From Minisyncoccota bacterium (GTDB lineage Bacteria > Patescibacteriota > Minisyncoccia > Minisyncoccales > Minisyncoccaceae), in contig JAQVZN010000001.1 of assembly GCA_028708155.1 (NCBI GenBank), positions 1 to 40,996 of the forward strand: a stretch of 40,996 nt of DNA, given 5' to 3'. The position numbers and the translations under genes are program-made. Under the pieces are notes generated by a model. It was not told where the DNA came from. It did not search any database and saw only the letters and a list, made by a program, of their open reading frames with translations. Positions 16,118 to 24,795 of the stretch are shown here, in pieces (positions within the stretch are counted from its first letter, which is position 1; every line of letters starts with the position of its first letter).

Positions 16118-18641
16118 AATTATAATAAGAGGAGCTAGAGAACATAATCTTAAAAATGTTTCTTTAGAAATTCCAAGAGAAAAAATGATTGTTTTTACAG
16201 GATTATCTGGATCAGGAAAATCTAGTTTAGCTTTTGATACAATTTTTGCTGAAGGTCAAAGAAGATATTTAGAATCTTTATCTGCATATGCAAGACAGTT
16301 TTTAGGAGGAATGCAAAAGCCAGATGTTGATGAAATTGAAGGATTGTCTCCTGCTATTGCTATTAGTCAGAAAGCTCATAATAGTAACCCAAGATCAACC
16401 GTAGCAACAATTACAGAAATATATGATTATTTGAGAGTTCTTTTCGCAAGAATAGGAAAACCTTATTGTCCAGAATGTAATATTTTAATTGAAAAGATGT
16501 CTATGGATGAGATTGTAGATAGAATAAAAGAAAAGATAGGAGAAAGCGAGGAAGAAGTAACAATTTTATCTCCTGTCATTAGAGGTAGAAGGGGTGAGTA
16601 TTATCAATTAATGCAAGATTTATATGAATCTGGATTTTTAGAAGTAAGAATTGATAGTAAAATTAAAAAATTAACCGAAAGAGTTATCATTGAAAAAGGG
16701 AAGAAACATAATATAGAAGTTGTTATTGATAAATTTAATAAAACTAAAAAAGATAAAGATTTTGAGTTTAGATTGAGCGAAGCTGTAGAGACTGCCATTG
16801 ATTTATCTGATGGACTTTGTGTTTTAAAAATAGGAGAAAAAGAGGATGTTTTTAATACAAGTTATTCGTGTCCAAAATGTGGTTTTAGTTTTCCAGAAAT
16901 TGAGCCAAGATTATTTAGTTTTAATAATCCTTTTGGTTATTGTGAATATTGTAAGGGTATCGGAACAGAAAGTTTTCTTTCGGATAAACCTTGTCCAGTT
17001 TGTGAAGGTAAAAGATTAAATAAAAACGCTCTTAGCGTTAAGATAAACAATAAAAATATTTGGGAGATTACAAGTTTTAATATTCAAGATGCTTTTGATT
17101 TTATCAATAAATTAAAACTTAGTGACAAAGAGAAAGAAATTGCGGAAAATATTTTAAATGAAATCAAAAATCGTTTAAAATTCTTGCTAGACGTAGGGTT
17201 GAATTATATAGATTTAAATAGAAGTTCGGGAACGTTATCTGGAGGAGAAGCGCAAAGAATCAGATTAGCTTCACAAGTTAGTACAAAAATTGTGGGAGCT
17301 CTTTATGTTTTAGATGAACCAACAATTGGACTTCATCAAAGAGATAACGATAAACTTGTAAAAACATTAAGGAATTTATGTGATGTTGGTAATACGATTA
17401 TTGTTGTAGAGCATGACGAGGATACTATATTAACTTCAGATTGGATTGTTGATTTTGGACCTTTTGCTGGAGAACATGGCGGTAATGTTGTTTTTTCTGG
17501 ACCGCTTGAAGCAATGCTTTTTAATACAAATCCTAAGTCAGAAATTAAAATAGTAGGAGACTCTAAAAAAAGTTTAACTGGTAAGTATTTAAGAAAAGAA
17601 GTTTCTATAGAGGTTCCTAAAAATAGAAGAATGGTTGATAAATTTTCTCCAATGCTTGAAGTAAGGGATGCTTATGCTAATAATTTAAAGCATATTAATG
17701 TTAAAATACCTTTACAAAGATTTGTTTGTTTTACCGGTGTTTCTGGTTCTGGAAAATCTACTTTAATGAATGATGTTATTTATAATTATACAGTTAATAA
17801 AAAACTTAGAATAGAAGGATTTGAAAAAGGAGTTAAAGAAATAAAGAATCTTGATTATATTGATAAAGTTATTAAAATTGATCAATCTCCAATAGGAAGA
17901 ACTCCAAGATCAAATCCAGCTACTTACACAAAAGTTTTTGATTATATCAGAGAACTTTTTGCGGCCACAGAAGAAGCTAGAATCAAAGGATTTAAACCAG
18001 GAAGGTTTAGTTTTAATATGCCATCTGGTAGATGTGAGCATTGTGAAGGAAGAGGAATTATTGAAATTGAAATGCATTTTCTTCCAAACGTAGAAGTAGT
18101 TTGTGATGTTTGTAAGGGTAGAAGATTTAATAGAGATACTTTAGAAGTTCATTATAAAGGTAAGAATATCGCTGAAGTTTTAAACATGACAATAGAAGAA
18201 GCTTCTTTGTTTTTTAAAGATATTCCTCAGATTTATGAAAAACTTAAAGTATTAAATGAAGTTGGTTTAGGTTATTTAAGATTAGGACAGTCAGCAACAA
18301 CTTTATCCGGGGGAGAAGCTCAAAGAGTTAAATTAAGTAAGGAATTAGCTAAAAGAAACACAACAAAAACATTATATTTATTAGATGAACCGACAACAGG
18401 TCTTCATTATGAGGATGTTAAAAAATTATTAATTGTTGTTCAAAAGTTAGTTGATCAAGGTAATACGGTTCTTGTGATTGAACATAATTTAGATTTTATT
18501 AAAACCGCTGATTGGGTAATAGACCTTGGAAAAGAAGGAGGTGATTTCGGAGGAGAAATTATTGCCGAAGGAACTCCAGAAGATCTTTCTTTTAAAAGCA
18601 CAACTTCTTATACAGGGAAGTATTTAAAAAAAGTTTTATGA
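16107..18641 (+). CDS. uvrA: UvrABC excinuclease subunit A, short form, 844 aa
   Basis: DNA damage-scanning ABC ATPase of nucleotide excision repair. Start chosen at ATG 16107 because it gives the canonical [17 protein letters not shown]. Walker A 1 is at 32-39; zinc site 1 is C255/C258/C279/C282; signature 1 is [11 protein letters not shown]; the second half has GVSGSGKST, zinc site 2 (CEHC...CDVC) and signature 2 [11 protein letters not shown]. The UvrB-binding region between residues 115 and 255 is present. At 844 residues it is about 95 shorter than E. coli UvrA. The gap lies between C282 and C296, where the insertion domain should be. It overlaps uvrB by 11 bp and uvrC by 4 bp (ATGA). 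Confidence 0.97.
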   Translation: MQNKIIIRGAREHNLKNVSLEIPREKMIVFTGLSGSGKSSLAFDTIFAEGQRRYLESLSAYARQFLGGMQKPDVDEIEGLSPAIAISQKAHNSNPRSTVATITEIYDYLRVLFARIGKPYCPECNILIEKMSMDEIVDRIKEKIGESEEEVTILSPVIRGRRGEYYQLMQDLYESGFLEVRIDSKIKKLTERVIIEKGKKHNIEVVIDKFNKTKKDKDFEFRLSEAVETAIDLSDGLCVLKIGEKEDVFNTSYSCPKCGFSFPEIEPRLFSFNNPFGYCEYCKGIGTESFLSDKPCPVCEGKRLNKNALSVKINNKNIWEITSFNIQDAFDFINKLKLSDKEKEIAENILNEIKNRLKFLLDVGLNYIDLNRSSGTLSGGEAQRIRLASQVSTKIVGALYVLDEPTIGLHQRDNDKLVKTLRNLCDVGNTIIVVEHDEDTILTSDWIVDFGPFAGEHGGNVVFSGPLEAMLFNTNPKSEIKIVGDSKKSLTGKYLRKEVSIEVPKNRRMVDKFSPMLEVRDAYANNLKHINVKIPLQRFVCFTGVSGSGKSTLMNDVIYNYTVNKKLRIEGFEKGVKEIKNLDYIDKVIKIDQSPIGRTPRSNPATYTKVFDYIRELFAATEEARIKGFKPGRFSFNMPSGRCEHCEGRGIIEIEMHFLPNVEVVCDVCKGRRFNRDTLEVHYKGKNIAEVLNMTIEEASLFFKDIPQIYEKLKVLNEVGLGYLRLGQSATTLSGGEAQRVKLSKELAKRNTTKTLYLLDEPTTGLHYEDVKKLLIVVQKLVDQGNTVLVIEHNLDFIKTADWVIDLGKEGGDFGGEIIAEGTPEDLSFKSTTSYTGKYLKKVL

Positions 18642-19822
18642 AAAAGGTTTTGCCAGACAATCCAGGAATTTATCTTTTTTATAAAGATAAAGAACTTTTA
18701 TATGTTGGAAAAGCAACTTCTTTAAAAAATAGAGTGAGAAGTTATTTTTCTAATTCTAAAAATATGAGACCTATTGAGGTTTTAATTAGTGAAATAAATG
18801 ATATAAAATGGATTGTAACAGATTCTGTTATTGAGGCTGCTATTTTAGAAGCTAAATACATAAAAAAATTTAAACCTAGGTATAATGTTATTGGAAAAGA
18901 TGATAAGAGTTGGATTTATTTCTATTTAACAAAAGAGGATTTTCCTAAATTAAAAACAATTAGAGAGCATGATTTAAAAGGGCTTAAAGCTAAAAAAATA
19001 TTTGGACCATATCCTAATATTAAGACAGCCGAAATGATGAGGATTTTACATTTCTTATTTTTTGTTTCTAAATGTAACCCTAATCAAAAAAAACCTTGCT
19101 TTGATTATCAAATTAAAAAGTGTTTAGGGGTTTGTATAAATAAAATAAGCAAGGAGGAATATGAAAAAATGGTTATAAAACCACTTATTCAATTTTTGAA
19201 TGGAAACAAGAAGGGGGTTATTAAAAATCTAGAAAAACAAATGAAAATTTTAGCTAAAGAAAAACGTTTCGAGGAAGCGAATAGAATTAAGTTTCAAATC
19301 TTCAGATTAAAAAAAATTCAAGACGCTTCTCTTATTAATAAAAGTTTCGTTGAAGATATTTTAGACGAACCAAAAAAAGATTTAAGAATTGAGGGTTATG
19401 ATATTTCTAATTTAGGAAATGATTATAAGGTTGGCAGTATGGTTGTTTCTGATTCTAAAGGGCCGATTAAAAAAGAATACAAAAAATTTAAAATAAAAAC
19501 TGTTGAAAAACAAAGCGATATTGATTGTTTAAAAGAAGTTTTTGAAAGAAGATTAAAACATGCAGAATGGGGAAAGCCAGACATTATTTTGATTGATGGT
19601 GGAAAGGGGCAAGTAAATCTAGGAAAAAAGATATTTAAGGATATTTTTATTTTAGGTATTGCTAAAGGAAAAGATAGAAAAAAGGATGAGTTTATATATG
19701 GAGGGAAAGATAAAGAATTTATTAGCTTTATAGAAAAAAATAAAAATTTGTTTATATCTTTAAGGGACGAGGCCCATCGTTTTGCTATAAGTTATCAAAA
19801 AAGACTTGCGCGAATAAAATAG
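18638..19822 (+). CDS. uvrC: UvrABC excinuclease subunit C, lacking HhH domain, 394 aa
   Basis: Dual-incision nuclease of nucleotide excision repair. The GIY-YIG domain at the start (PGIYLFYKD, LLYVGKATSLKNRVRSYF) makes the 3' incision. A Cys cluster (CNPNQKKPCFDYQIKKCLGVC) follows, then a UVR helix pair near 200-235. The RNase H-like domain (RIEGYDISNLG; DIILIDGGKGQ; LRDEAHRFAISYQKRL) makes the 5' incision. The protein stops right after the RNase H-like domain, so the C-terminal tandem helix-hairpin-helix domain is absent; family length is about 600. No open frame encoding that domain follows. The start overlaps uvrA through ATGA. Confidence 0.96.
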   Translation: MKKVLPDNPGIYLFYKDKELLYVGKATSLKNRVRSYFSNSKNMRPIEVLISEINDIKWIVTDSVIEAAILEAKYIKKFKPRYNVIGKDDKSWIYFYLTKEDFPKLKTIREHDLKGLKAKKIFGPYPNIKTAEMMRILHFLFFVSKCNPNQKKPCFDYQIKKCLGVCINKISKEEYEKMVIKPLIQFLNGNKKGVIKNLEKQMKILAKEKRFEEANRIKFQIFRLKKIQDASLINKSFVEDILDEPKKDLRIEGYDISNLGNDYKVGSMVVSDSKGPIKKEYKKFKIKTVEKQSDIDCLKEVFERRLKHAEWGKPDIILIDGGKGQVNLGKKIFKDIFILGIAKGKDRKKDEFIYGGKDKEFISFIEKNKNLFISLRDEAHRFAISYQKRLARIK

Positions 19823-19834
19823 TTTTAGTATAAT
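19806..19834 (+). promoter_or_regulatory. Promoter giving a probably leaderless transcript (19843 gene)
   Basis: TTGCGC (19806-19811), 17 bp, perfect TATAAT (19829-19834), then 8 nt to the ATG at 19843. The sequence TTTTAGTATAATCT around the -10 is repeated exactly at 32910-32923. Confidence 0.65.
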
Positions 19835-19842
19835 CTTATTAT

Positions 19843-20106
19843 ATGATAGTTTTAATTGTAGGAAACAAACAAAAAGAATCAGAAGATCTTTATAAAAACG
19901 CTCAAAAAGCTTCTGATGGTTTAAAAGAGATTGAGGTTAGTTTTATAAATGAAGAGAGCGATCTTTATGAACTTCCCTTAGTAGTAATAAATAATATTAT
20001 AGTTTCTTCGGGTACTGTTTTAAGTGTAGAAGAACTTAAAGAAGCATTTAATAATCCTCCTCAAGGATGTTCAGGTTCTTGTGGTTCTTGTGGGGGTTGC
20101 GCATAA
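19843..20106 (+). CDS. Thioredoxin-like small protein with Cys-rich tail, 87 aa
   Basis: Small protein with a thioredoxin/glutaredoxin-like strand-helix pattern: MIVLIVGN first strand, then LPLVVINNIIVSSGTVLSVEELKEAF, like the cis-Pro strand and last helix of redox-active disulfide proteins. The usual N-terminal CxxC is missing; GNKQKE stands where the active site would be. Instead the C-terminus carries five cysteines in GCSGSCGSCGGCA (positions 75-87). This could be a metal-binding or redox tail. No named family is recognised. It has its own strong promoter and is probably the first gene of the unit running to 22585. Confidence 0.6.
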   Translation: MIVLIVGNKQKESEDLYKNAQKASDGLKEIEVSFINEESDLYELPLVVINNIIVSSGTVLSVEELKEAFNNPPQGCSGSCGSCGGCA

Positions 20107-20110
20107 AATT

Positions 20111-20755
20111 ATGAAAAAAAATTTTAACATAGGAGAAAATATTGGTTTTGGTTTAGACAGGGTTATAAATAATTTATGGTTTTTTATTTCAGTTTTTTTA
20201 TTTGCCTTTTTATTGTTAATCAGTTCTTCATATCTTGATACTTCAGCGCTTCCATGTTTGACTGCGTTTGCTTTTGATATGTTGATTTTCATAGTTATTT
20301 TTCTTTTATTTTTTGTAATATCAATAGGATTACATAAAATAGCTTTAATTTTAACTAATAAAGAAAAGGTTGAAATAAAAGAAATCAATGATTTACTGCC
20401 AATTTTACCTAAGTTTATTTTGACTATGGTAATGTATAAAGTAATTGTTCTTTTAGGTTTTATTCTCTTTATTATTCCTGGAATAATTTTTGCTATTAAA
20501 TATCAATTTGCTCCGTTTATTGTTTTAAATGAAAAAAATGTTTCAATAAGAGAATCTTTCAAGAAAAGTAGTTTACTTGCATCATCTTTGCAGTGGAAGC
20601 TTTTCTTCTTTGAAATTTTTACAGCTTTTATTAATTTCTTTGGATTTATGTGTTTTGGCTTTGGGCTTGCGATTACTCTTCCTTTAACAATTATTGCTAG
20701 AGCTAAAATTTATAAAGAATTAAAAAAAGCTAATGGAAAAAGTCATACTAAATAA
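20111..20755 (+). CDS. Multi-spanning membrane protein, 214 aa
   Basis: Unassigned integral membrane protein with about four to five hydrophobic helices: near 20-42, 55-82, 98-125 (with FIIPGIIFAIKYQFAPFIVLNE) and 165-195. The IPGI..A..Y.FAPFIVLNE....RESFKKS pattern, a helix break followed by an amphipathic stretch, is shared with YciC/DUF975-type bacterial membrane proteins. ATG 20111 is preferred to the in-frame GTG at 20081, because it starts MKKNFNIGENIGFGL just 4 nt after the previous stop. It overlaps tsaC by 23 bp. Confidence 0.7.
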   Translation: MKKNFNIGENIGFGLDRVINNLWFFISVFLFAFLLLISSSYLDTSALPCLTAFAFDMLIFIVIFLLFFVISIGLHKIALILTNKEKVEIKEINDLLPILPKFILTMVMYKVIVLLGFILFIIPGIIFAIKYQFAPFIVLNEKNVSIRESFKKSSLLASSLQWKLFFFEIFTAFINFFGFMCFGFGLAITLPLTIIARAKIYKELKKANGKSHTK

Positions 20756-21281
20756 AAAGATTGGTGTTCTTTTAACAGATACTATTTATGGGATAGTTGG
20801 ACAAGCGCTAGACAAAGATGTCGTTGAAAGAATATATAAAGTTAAAAAAAGAAATCCTAAAAAACCGTTAATTGTTTTAATTTCTTCTTTTGACGATTTA
20901 TCTAATATTTTTGATATTAAACTTACTAATAATCAGATTAAAATACTAAATGAATTTTGGCCAGGAAAGGTTAGTGTTATTTTACCTTGCACAAAATATG
21001 AACATTTAGGCAGAGGAACTAATTCAATAGCTTTTAGATTGCCATCAAATAAGAGTTTGATAGAGCTAGTTAAAAAAACAGGACCTATTGTGGCTACTTC
21101 GGTTAATAAAGAAGGAGACGTTCCTGCTAAAAATATAGAAGAAGCGAAAAAATATTTTGGAAACGAAATGGATTTTTATATTGATTCTGGGGAAGCAAAA
21201 TCAGAACCTTCTTTGTTAATTAATTTAAAAAGTGAGGACGAAGTAGAAATATTAAGAGGAAAAATATGTCTAAAAGATTGA
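20733..21281 (+). CDS. tsaC: Threonylcarbamoyl-AMP synthase (YrdC/Sua5 family), 182 aa
   Basis: Makes threonylcarbamoyl-AMP from threonine, bicarbonate and ATP, the first step of t6A37 modification of ANN-decoding tRNAs. Motifs: TDTIYGIVG at the N-terminus, KVKKRNPKKPLIVLI (the KRxxxKPL motif), FWPGKVSVILP, AFRLPSN and the SVNKEGDVPA block. Length fits the single-domain TsaC, with no Sua5 C-terminal domain. The overlaps (23 bp upstream, 16 bp downstream) suggest one transcript with its neighbours. Its partners TsaB, TsaD and TsaE are not in this window. Confidence 0.93.
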   Translation: MEKVILNKKIGVLLTDTIYGIVGQALDKDVVERIYKVKKRNPKKPLIVLISSFDDLSNIFDIKLTNNQIKILNEFWPGKVSVILPCTKYEHLGRGTNSIAFRLPSNKSLIELVKKTGPIVATSVNKEGDVPAKNIEEAKKYFGNEMDFYIDSGEAKSEPSLLINLKSEDEVEILRGKICLKD

Positions 21282-22585
21282 TTTTTTTAATTTTAATAAT
21301 ATTTGCTTCTTTTCTTTTTTTAAATAAATTAGATTCAGATTTTTTAGAGAAGCAAGAACTTTCTTATTCAGGAATTATCTTTTCAAATCTAGAAAATTTA
21401 GATCAGAAAATTTTATTAAAAGATTCTGAAGATTTTGGAATAGATTATGAGAATAATATAATTTTTTCTGGAAATGATAAATATATTTTAGAAACTTATT
21501 TAGACTCTCTTGATTGTAAGGACAATGTTTTAGTAGCAGAATATAGTTTTACTGATTACGATTTTTTTAATAGAAGTTTTTTAAATAATCTTTCAAATAG
21601 TCTATATGGAGTCTATTATTTTTCAAATAAATGTGGAAGGTCAAAATATATTTTTAAAGATGGTAATTTATATTTTGAAGAAAAAGGAGAAGATATTAGA
21701 CATAGTTTTTTATTTGTTGGGGACATGATGTTTGATAGAGGAGTAGAGTTACTTATAAAACAGAATGATGATTTTAATTATCCTTTTTATAATATTTCAA
21801 ATTATTTAAAAAGAGCAGATGTTCTTATCGGAAATCTAGAAGGTCCTATTGTAAGCACGCCTACTTTTATTTCTTCAAATTCAATGAGTTTTTCCTTTGA
21901 CAGAAAAATAGCTTCGGTGCTTAAAGAAAATAATTTTAGTATAGTTTCTTTAGCTAATAATCATACTTGCAACATGAGCACTAGTGGACTTAATGAAACT
22001 AAGAAGTATTTAGAAGATAGTGATGTTGATTATATTGGAGATCCGGTAACTTGCTCTATTGATGACATTGTTTTAAAAAATGGAGTAGTCTTTTACGCGG
22101 TTAACAAAACTTTTGATTTTAATTGTTCAAATGAAGAGATTCAAAATAATGTTCAGAAAATAAAAGATAAATATCCTGATAATTTTTTAGTAGTTTTGCC
22201 TCATTTTGGAGAGGAATATATGCAAAAAGCTTCTCTAGCGCAAGAAGAGTTAGCTCATCTTATAATTGACGCTGGAGCAGATTTAATTATTGGTGGACAT
22301 TCTCACGTTCTTCAAAATATAGAAAAATATAAAAATAAATTAATTTTTTATTCATTAGGTAATTTTATATTTGATCAATATTTTTCAGAGGAAACACAGG
22401 AAGGACTCATGGTTGGACTTGAGATAATAGATGAGAAGCAAATTTATACCTTGCTTACAATTGAAGAAATAAAAGCACAACCTTTTTTATCTAATAAGCT
22501 TGATTTTTTAGCTTCTATTTCTTCTCCTGAAATAAAAACAGAAATTGAAAAGGGAGAGATAATTATTTATCAAAAAGATCAATAA
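21266..22585 (+). CDS. CapA-type anchored metallophosphatase, 439 aa
   Basis: CapA/PgsA family protein (calcineurin-like fold). An N-terminal membrane helix (4-20) and a variable region of about 120 residues precede the CapA domain: FLFVGDMMFDRGVE (metal-binding Asp), IGNLEGP, SLANNHTCNMSTSGL (Asn-His), VLPHFGEEY, GADLIIGGHSHVLQ and YSLGNFIFDQ. These are all the family's metal-site blocks. CapA proteins act in poly-gamma-glutamate capsule systems, but most orphan members, as here, lack CapB/CapC, so the substrate is open. An AGAGG Shine-Dalgarno-like box (21255-21259) lies 6 nt before the ATG, one of the few in the window. The 3' end overlaps the convergent gene by 23 bp. Confidence 0.88.
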   Translation: MSKRLIFLILIIFASFLFLNKLDSDFLEKQELSYSGIIFSNLENLDQKILLKDSEDFGIDYENNIIFSGNDKYILETYLDSLDCKDNVLVAEYSFTDYDFFNRSFLNNLSNSLYGVYYFSNKCGRSKYIFKDGNLYFEEKGEDIRHSFLFVGDMMFDRGVELLIKQNDDFNYPFYNISNYLKRADVLIGNLEGPIVSTPTFISSNSMSFSFDRKIASVLKENNFSIVSLANNHTCNMSTSGLNETKKYLEDSDVDYIGDPVTCSIDDIVLKNGVVFYAVNKTFDFNCSNEEIQNNVQKIKDKYPDNFLVVLPHFGEEYMQKASLAQEELAHLIIDAGADLIIGGHSHVLQNIEKYKNKLIFYSLGNFIFDQYFSEETQEGLMVGLEIIDEKQIYTLLTIEEIKAQPFLSNKLDFLASISSPEIKTEIEKGEIIIYQKDQ

Positions 22586-23387
22586 AATACTTAAAATTAT
22601 TAGCTATTTTTTGAGAAGCTTTTTCTCTAGTTATAAGTCCGTTAATATATTTTTCAATTGGCTCCATAAAAGTTGTTCTGCCTATTGCGAAACCAATAAT
22701 GTTTTTTATTTTTTTAGATTCGATAAGCCATTTTTTTACTTTAGCTTTCGATTCACCTCTACCTAAAAAGATTATTTTAGAATCGTTTTTAATTATTTTA
22801 TTAATTTCTTTCCATTCTTTTTCTCTAAATCCTTCTAATTTCCAAATATTAACTTTAATATTTTCTTGAATTTCTTTTATGGCAACAAGAGTTCTTTCTA
22901 TTCTTAGGTATTTGTCGTAATCTTTAGTTAATTCTAAATCTTTCTTTGTGGGAGGAACTAAAAGCTCTAAAATTGTTTTGTAATTATTTTTTAAACAAAA
23001 AGTATTAACTTTTTTAAGAATAGTAATCTGTTTTTTATTTTCTTTAATGTTTAAAGGATTATATCTGATTAATATTTTAATATAATCGGGATTTATTTTT
23101 TTAACCTCTTTTAGATCTTTATATTCTAATTCTAAAATTTTCTTTCCGCTTTTTTCAATAGGGAGACATAAGGTAATTTTATTCTCTTGAGCGTATTTAA
23201 TTATTGATTTTCCATATTTTTCATCAACTAAAATACCTAAATTTTTCTTGTTTTTAGAGCTATTATAAACTTTTAAAAATCCTTCAAAAATAATTTGTTT
23301 TAACTCTTCAACCTTTTTCTTATTAGGATTCTCTAAAATTTTTATAAAAGATGACCTGTGGTCAAATGGTAAAATATATAATTTCAT
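22563..23387 (-). CDS. DUF2090 / IolC-C-terminal aldolase-like protein, 274 aa
   Basis: TIM-barrel protein resembling DUF2090, the domain fused to the sugar kinase IolC and related to class I aldolases. Recognisable blocks are LYILPFDHRSSF at the N-terminus, LELLVPPT, NIWKLEGF (a Lys in the position of the Schiff-base lysine of class I aldolases), IIFLGRGES and the C-terminal IGFAIGRTTFMEPIEKYINGLITREKA. In IolC fusions it is linked to inositol catabolism. No other inositol or sugar genes are near, so the substrate here is unknown. It is divergent from the beta-CASP gene with interlocked promoters. Confidence 0.8.
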   Translation of the reverse strand: MKLYILPFDHRSSFIKILENPNKKKVEELKQIIFEGFLKVYNSSKNKKNLGILVDEKYGKSIIKYAQENKITLCLPIEKSGKKILELEYKDLKEVKKINPDYIKILIRYNPLNIKENKKQITILKKVNTFCLKNNYKTILELLVPPTKKDLELTKDYDKYLRIERTLVAIKEIQENIKVNIWKLEGFREKEWKEINKIIKNDSKIIFLGRGESKAKVKKWLIESKKIKNIIGFAIGRTTFMEPIEKYINGLITREKASQKIANNFKYFIDLFDK

Positions 23388-23393
23388 ACTTAT

Positions 23394-23422
23394 AATATAT
23401 CTTTTTATTGCAATTCTTTCAA
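23394..23422 (-). promoter_or_regulatory. Promoter of the DUF2090 gene (minus strand)
   Basis: On the minus strand TTGAAA (23422-23417), 17 bp, TATATT (23399-23394), then 6 nt to the ATG at 23387. Probably leaderless, and interlocked with the plus-strand promoter at 23408-23435. Confidence 0.6.
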
Positions 23423-23435
23423 CAGCTGATATAAT
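23408..23435 (+). promoter_or_regulatory. Promoter of the beta-CASP RNase gene
   Basis: TTGCAA (23408-23413), 16 bp, perfect TATAAT (23430-23435), then 6 nt to the ATG at 23442. Probably leaderless. Its -35 sits within the spacer of the opposing promoter. Confidence 0.65.
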
Positions 23436-23441
23436 TTAATT

Positions 23442-24761
23442 ATGAAAGTATCTTTTTTAGGAGCCGCAAGAGAAGTTACAGGGTCAGCTATTTTAATAGA
23501 ATCAGCAGAAGCAAACTTTTTAGTTGATTTTGGTATGTTTCAAGGACTTAATTCCTATGCTAAAAACATGAGAGATTTTAATTTTGATCCTAAAAAAATT
23601 GATTTTGTTTTATTGACTCATGCGCATTTAGATCATTCTGGAAGATTGCCTAAATTATGCAAGGAAGGATTTTCGGGAAAAGTTTTTTCAACAGAGGCTA
23701 CTCGAGATTTAGCTGAAATTATTCTTCTTGATTCTGTTTCTATATTTGAAAAAGATGGAAGGCCTCCTTTATATAAATATGAAGACGTTTCTTCGCTGTT
23801 AAAATTATTTCAATGTTATAAATATGGAGACAGTTTCGAGTTTAAAAATATTAAAATTAAATTAAATGATGCGGGGCACATATTAGGTTCTACTATTTTT
23901 GAAGTTTTTGTTGAAGGAAAAAAGCTCGTTTTTTCTGGAGATTTAGGGAATAATAATGCTCCCATTATTAAAGATACTGATTTTATTGATTCTGGAGATA
24001 TTGTTTTTGTAGAGTCAACCTACGGAGGACTGATCCACAAACAAAGAAGCGAAGGAGTTAAGGAGCTTCTTTCAGCTATTAATGAAGTTATTGATAAAAA
24101 TTCCGTTCTTTTAATTCCTAGTTTTAGTATAGAAAGAACCCAAGAGTTATTATTTGAAATTAATAATTTTGTAGAGAGCAAAAAGATTTCTAATATTAAT
24201 ATTTTTTTAGACAGTCCTTTAGCTATTAAAGCCACGAAGATATATAAAGGTTATAAAAATATTTTTGACAAAGAATCAATAAAATTAATAAATGGAGGAG
24301 ATGATATCTTTGATTTCGAAGGATTAAAAGAAACGGAAAAGGCTAAGGATTCTTTTAGAATAATAAAAACTTCTAATCCTAAAATAATTATTGCTGGATC
24401 GGGTATGTGCTCTGGAGGTAGAATGCCTTTTTATATAAAACATTACGGAAAAGATAAAAATAATATTATTTTATTAAATTCTTACCAAGCAGAGGGAACT
24501 GTTGGTAGAAAAATAGAGAACGGAGAACAAGTTTTTATTAATGAAGTTGAGGTTCCTATTTTAGCTCAAGTTAAAAAAATTGATTCTTTTTCTTCTCATG
24601 CAGATTCGTTAAAGATCAAGGAGTGGGTTGCTAATATAAAACCAAAGAAAGTTTTTATTAATCATGGGGATTATGATAGAGCAGAGGCTCTTCATAGAGA
24701 CTTAAAAGATATTATAGACGAAGTTGTTATTTCAGAGCTTGAAAAAACATATTTACTTTGA
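23442..24761 (+). CDS. Metallo-beta-lactamase/beta-CASP RNase, 439 aa
   Basis: CPSF73/YSH1-like beta-CASP nuclease of the metallo-beta-lactamase fold, expected to cut or trim RNA in the cytoplasm. The zinc motif THAHLDHSG is at 59-67. Further metal ligands are in DAGHILGS and FSGDLG. Beta-CASP motifs A-C appear as VESTYGG, GSGMCSGGR and SFSSHADS...VFINHGDY. Length matches the group often found in bacteria beside or instead of RNase J. Whether it is an endo- or exonuclease cannot be told. The end of the gene contains the promoter of the next gene, whose -10 begins 1 nt after this stop. Confidence 0.92.
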   Translation: MKVSFLGAAREVTGSAILIESAEANFLVDFGMFQGLNSYAKNMRDFNFDPKKIDFVLLTHAHLDHSGRLPKLCKEGFSGKVFSTEATRDLAEIILLDSVSIFEKDGRPPLYKYEDVSSLLKLFQCYKYGDSFEFKNIKIKLNDAGHILGSTIFEVFVEGKKLVFSGDLGNNNAPIIKDTDFIDSGDIVFVESTYGGLIHKQRSEGVKELLSAINEVIDKNSVLLIPSFSIERTQELLFEINNFVESKKISNINIFLDSPLAIKATKIYKGYKNIFDKESIKLINGGDDIFDFEGLKETEKAKDSFRIIKTSNPKIIIAGSGMCSGGRMPFYIKHYGKDKNNIILLNSYQAEGTVGRKIENGEQVFINEVEVPILAQVKKIDSFSSHADSLKIKEWVANIKPKKVFINHGDYDRAEALHRDLKDIIDEVVISELEKTYLL

Positions 24762-24767
24762 TATAAT
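24739..24767 (+). promoter_or_regulatory. Promoter of the second SIMPL gene, inside the preceding gene's end
   Basis: TTGAAA (24739-24744), 17 bp, perfect TATAAT (24762-24767). The -35 and spacer lie in the last codons of the RNase gene. The leader would be about 22 nt to the ATG at 24796. Confidence 0.65.
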
Positions 24768-24795
24768 ATTTAATAGATTATTTAATTTTAATAAT

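Noticed and set aside
20071..20388. A 105-codon minus-strand open frame over the Cys-tail gene and the membrane protein
   Set aside because: No domain, no promoter or ribosome site, and it is opposite two well-spaced plus-strand genes.
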